Below, piece after piece: positions 55,957 to 58,410 of a stretch of DNA of 58,410 nucleotides. Source of the DNA: an uncultured Chromatiaceae bacterium (GTDB lineage Bacteria > Pseudomonadota > Gammaproteobacteria > DRLM01). A program made the translations under genes and the position numbers. Where the stretch lies: assembly GCA_945787555.1 (NCBI GenBank), contig CALZJG010000031.1, forward strand, positions 1-58,410, in the 5' to 3' direction. Each line of letters begins with the position of its first letter. The stretch's first letter is position 1. A model generated the notes under the pieces. It was given only the letters and a program-made list of their open reading frames with translations, made no database searches and had not been told where the DNA came from.

Positions 55957-56829
55957 TCAAGACACCACTCTGGCCTTGCGACACCACTCACTGATTTCTT
56001 CGCGCAGGTGGGTGATGGCTTGACGGCTGAGGACGTTGCGGCGCGCATCGCGCACTTCACCGCCGAGGTGTTCTGCCAGATCGCGGGCGATGCCGAGCAT
56101 GTGGTCGAAGTGATGCAAGTCTTTACTGTCACCGGTGCACACCAGGAACATACTGAGACCGGCGGTGGCGAAGCTATCGATGAGGTTCATATCGAAGCTG
56201 CCGGGTTTGAGGGCATTGGCGACGCTGAACACGGGCGCGGCCTCGGGGGAATCAGGGGGATAGTAATGGAAGATATTCATGTGACCGTATTCAAGCCCGG
56301 CGTGCAATAAAGCGTCACGCACCGCCGCGCCGTTGAAGCGCACGCCATGTTTGCCCATGACATTCACCGTCACCAGATGATCATGGGCGCCCATGGCGCG
56401 CGGTGGACGACGTCTTGGCGTGCTCGGCGCAGCGGCCGCCGCGCTCATGGCGGGCTGGGTCGTTGCAACCGCGGCCGGCGGGCGCGAGGCTCGCGTGGGC
56501 GCCTTGCGAGATGCCGGTGTCCGCGACGACGCCCCTGCCATGGCGTCATCACTTTGCAGCCCCGCCGGTGCCGCCGACGCGGTCATCGTTTCGGGCTCAT
56601 CGGCGAGCATGCGCCCCAGTTTATCGAGCTCATGGTAGGCAGTGCCGGCGTCGGCGTCAGCCGTGCTGAACAGCGGGTCGAACTCATCGGGTATCTCAAC
56701 CGTGTGCGGAGCCGGCTCGTAGGATGAAGGTAAATCATGGCGTTGGCGTTGAGCACGATGACGGAAAAACAGCGCGGCAGCGATAACAACCGCACCGGCG
56801 ACGATCAAGATCAGGCTGAAATTATCCAT
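55957..56829 (-). CDS. zipA: Cell division protein ZipA
   Basis: ZipA tethers FtsZ to the inner membrane. The 290-residue protein has an N-terminal transmembrane helix (residues about 3-22), a basic then Pro/Ala-rich linker (about 25-140, with SRTPASRKAPTRASRPPA) and a C-terminal FtsZ-binding domain (DHLVTVNVMGKHGVRFNGAAVRDALLHAGLEYGHMNIFHYY to ACTGDSKDLHHFDHMLG). It lies 23 bp after the smc stop, the usual smc-zipA order. Confidence 0.93.
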   Translation of the reverse strand: MDNFSLILIVAGAVVIAAALFFRHRAQRQRHDLPSSYEPAPHTVEIPDEFDPLFSTADADAGTAYHELDKLGRMLADEPETMTASAAPAGLQSDDAMAGASSRTPASRKAPTRASRPPAAVATTQPAMSAAAAAPSTPRRRPPRAMGAHDHLVTVNVMGKHGVRFNGAAVRDALLHAGLEYGHMNIFHYYPPDSPEAAPVFSVANALKPGSFDMNLIDSFATAGLSMFLVCTGDSKDLHHFDHMLGIARDLAEHLGGEVRDARRNVLSRQAITHLREEISEWCRKARVVS

Positions 56830-56852
56830 TCCTTCCCCCTCGTTGCAAAGTG

Positions 56853-58410
56853 TTATGACGCGGCGGCCAATTCCACTGCTTCGTCGACATCAACGGTCAC
56901 CAGACGTGAGACGCCCGGCTCATGCATGGTTACACCCATGAGTTGCTTGGAAATCTCCATGGTGCCCTTGTTATGGGTGATGAAGATGAATTGCACGCGA
57001 TCGGACATTTCTTCGAGCATGCGAGAGAAACGCCCCACGTTGGCGTCATCCAGCGGCGCGTCCACCTCGTCGAGCATGCAAAACGGCGCCGGATTGAGCT
57101 CGAAGATCGAGAACACCATCGCCACCGCAGTGAGCGCTTTTTCGCCACCCGAGAGCAAATGAATAGTGCTGTTACGCTTGCCGGGCGGGCGCGCCATGAT
57201 GGTCACGCCGGTCTCCAATAAATCCTCACCGGTCAATTCCATGTAGGCATGACCGCCGCCGAACAAGCGCGGGAACATGGCCTGCAAACCGGCGTTGACC
57301 TTGTCGAAAGTTTCCTGGAAACGCTGCTTGGTTTCTTTGTCGATCTTACGGATGGCGTTCTCCAGCGTCGTCAGCGCCTCGGTGAGATCGGCGTATTGCG
57401 CGTCGAGATAGCCCTTACGCTCGGATTGCTCCTTGAACTCGTCGATGGCGGCGAGGTTGATGGCGCCCAAGCGCTGGATATGGTTGCTGACACGTTCGAC
57501 GTTGGCATGCCACACCGATTCCTCGGCGCCTTCGGGCATGTCGGTGCGCAGTTGCTGCAACTCGAAACCTGCTTCGACCAATTGTTCTTCCATGGTCTGG
57601 CGCCGCACACGGATTTCCTGACAAGCCATGCGCGCCTGCTCTAGCTGGGCACGCACATCCTGCACCTTGCGCTCGGACTGTGAACGGCGCTCAGCCTCCT
57701 CACGCAAGCTGTGTTCGATGTCCTGTACCTGACGCCGCGCGACGGCGAGTTGCTCGTCCACTTCCAGGCGTTGCGAGAGCATACCCTCCAGTTCCCCGCT
57801 CATGGTTTGGATAGGCGCGCCGCCATCAGCCAATACGGCCTGCAACTCCTGGCGCCGATGCGCCAAATGATTGAGCTGACCGCGCATCTTTTCCAAGCTG
57901 TCACGCGTCGCATTGAGTTGCGCGCGCGCCGTTTCCAATTTCAACGAGGTTTGATGGCGTTGTTCACGATCGGCGCGGGCTCGGGCACGGATTTCATCGA
58001 GCTGGCGACGGTGCTCATCGCGCTGGGTCAGCAATTTTTCCCGCTGTGTGTCATGCCCTTCGGTCGAGGCCAAGGCCTGCTCCAAGCGCGCCCGCGCAGC
58101 CGATGACTCTTGCTCGTCACGCGTCAAATCGCCGAGCAGATCCTGCAGTTCGCGACGCAGGCGTTCACCGCGCACTTGCATTTGTTGCAGACGCTCTTGC
58201 TTGGCGCCGAGTTGCGCCTGCACGTCGGCCCGGCGCTGGGTGACATCACGCACCCGCACTTGCGATTCTTCGCGCGCCTGCTCCAATACGGCGAGACGCT
58301 CCGCGCTCTCCTCCGCTTGTTGCTGCAATCCCTCGATGTGTTCCCGACGCATGGCGATATCCTCGCCCAACGCCTGCAAAGCTTGTTCACGGATCAGCAC
58401 GCTAGATTGC
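56853..58410 (-). CDS. smc: Chromosome segregation ATPase SMC (C-terminal part, cut by the window edge)
   Basis: The 3' end of smc, running off the right edge without a start. The visible 515+ residues are a long coiled coil (about residues 1-350, Glu/Arg/Gln heptads) followed by the C-terminal half of the head ATPase domain: [17 protein letters not shown] (signature) and the Walker [14 protein letters not shown], with HITNHK-like [15 protein letters not shown]. It works with ScpA and ScpB, whose genes are at 9939-11526. The N-terminal head and hinge lie outside the window. Confidence 0.95.
   Translation of the reverse strand, partial: QSSVLIREQALQALGEDIAMRREHIEGLQQQAEESAERLAVLEQAREESQVRVRDVTQRRADVQAQLGAKQERLQQMQVRGERLRRELQDLLGDLTRDEQESSAARARLEQALASTEGHDTQREKLLTQRDEHRRQLDEIRARARADREQRHQTSLKLETARAQLNATRDSLEKMRGQLNHLAHRRQELQAVLADGGAPIQTMSGELEGMLSQRLEVDEQLAVARRQVQDIEHSLREEAERRSQSERKVQDVRAQLEQARMACQEIRVRRQTMEEQLVEAGFELQQLRTDMPEGAEESVWHANVERVSNHIQRLGAINLAAIDEFKEQSERKGYLDAQYADLTEALTTLENAIRKIDKETKQRFQETFDKVNAGLQAMFPRLFGGGHAYMELTGEDLLETGVTIMARPPGKRNSTIHLLSGGEKALTAVAMVFSIFELNPAPFCMLDEVDAPLDDANVGRFSRMLEEMSDRVQFIFITHNKGTMEISKQLMGVTMHEPGVSRLVTVDVDEAVELAAAS

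Overview
The window is a chromosomal segment of a moderately GC-rich gammaproteobacterium. The evidence is gene content and order: lolC-lolD beside comEC-exbB-exbD-msbA-lpxK, rnm-yciO-trpS-scpA-scpB-rluB divergent from yciB-yciI-bolA, nnr-tsaE-amiC-mutL divergent from queG, tRNA-Ser(GGA)-ffs-dnaX-ybaB-recR, and smc-zipA. This is the arrangement seen in Pseudomonas-like and Chromatiales-like genomes. Nothing in the sequence fixes a genus. An NsrR-type regulator, a small cytochrome c and a PQQ-type sugar dehydrogenase suggest a respiring environmental bacterium.

Layout. 1-110 is the tail of an IS4-family transposase. 259-9007 holds lipid A and lipoprotein export (lpxK, msbA, lolC, lolD), an ExbB/ExbD motor pair and comEC. 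9108-17201 is a long minus-strand operon (rnm to rluB) facing a plus-strand group from yciB to a PpiC-type isomerase. 17253-27246 has ligA, two small unknown proteins, a small lipoprotein, mutL, an AMIN/LysM amidase, tsaE, nnr and queG.

27548-33634 is the accessory island and the most interesting part. It reads as a divergent Fap-like functional-amyloid secretion locus. A strong sigma-54 promoter candidate precedes a 697-residue Ser/Asp/Asn-repeat secreted protein with no Lys, Arg or Cys after its signal peptide. A strong hairpin follows. Next come a small secreted protein sharing the repeat protein's C-terminal QNSG...IQ motif, a stand-alone C39 peptidase with an intact Cys/His/Asp triad (FapD-like), a secreted protein with a textbook double-glycine processing motif, a periplasmic coiled-coil protein, and a coiled-coil/proline-linker/beta-barrel outer-membrane protein (FapF-like). 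The genes lie in the order expected for making, trimming and exporting a surface fibre. The repeat protein has no counterpart I recognise in classical fap operons.

33647-42050 returns to core genes: orn, an M48 peptidase, a cytochrome c, rsgA, then a minus-strand chain dnaX-ybaB-recR-sugar dehydrogenase-membrane protein-nsrR, preceded by 4.5S RNA and tRNA-Ser. 42209-47028 is a signalling cassette (response regulator, LysM-FecR protein, CHASE2 histidine kinase), followed by putA. 50456-55719 has a triple-BON protein, a small unknown protein, a 572-bp gap without a credible gene, and a tightly coupled four-lipoprotein operon containing an LpoB homologue. The window ends with zipA and the C-terminal part of smc, which continues past the right edge.
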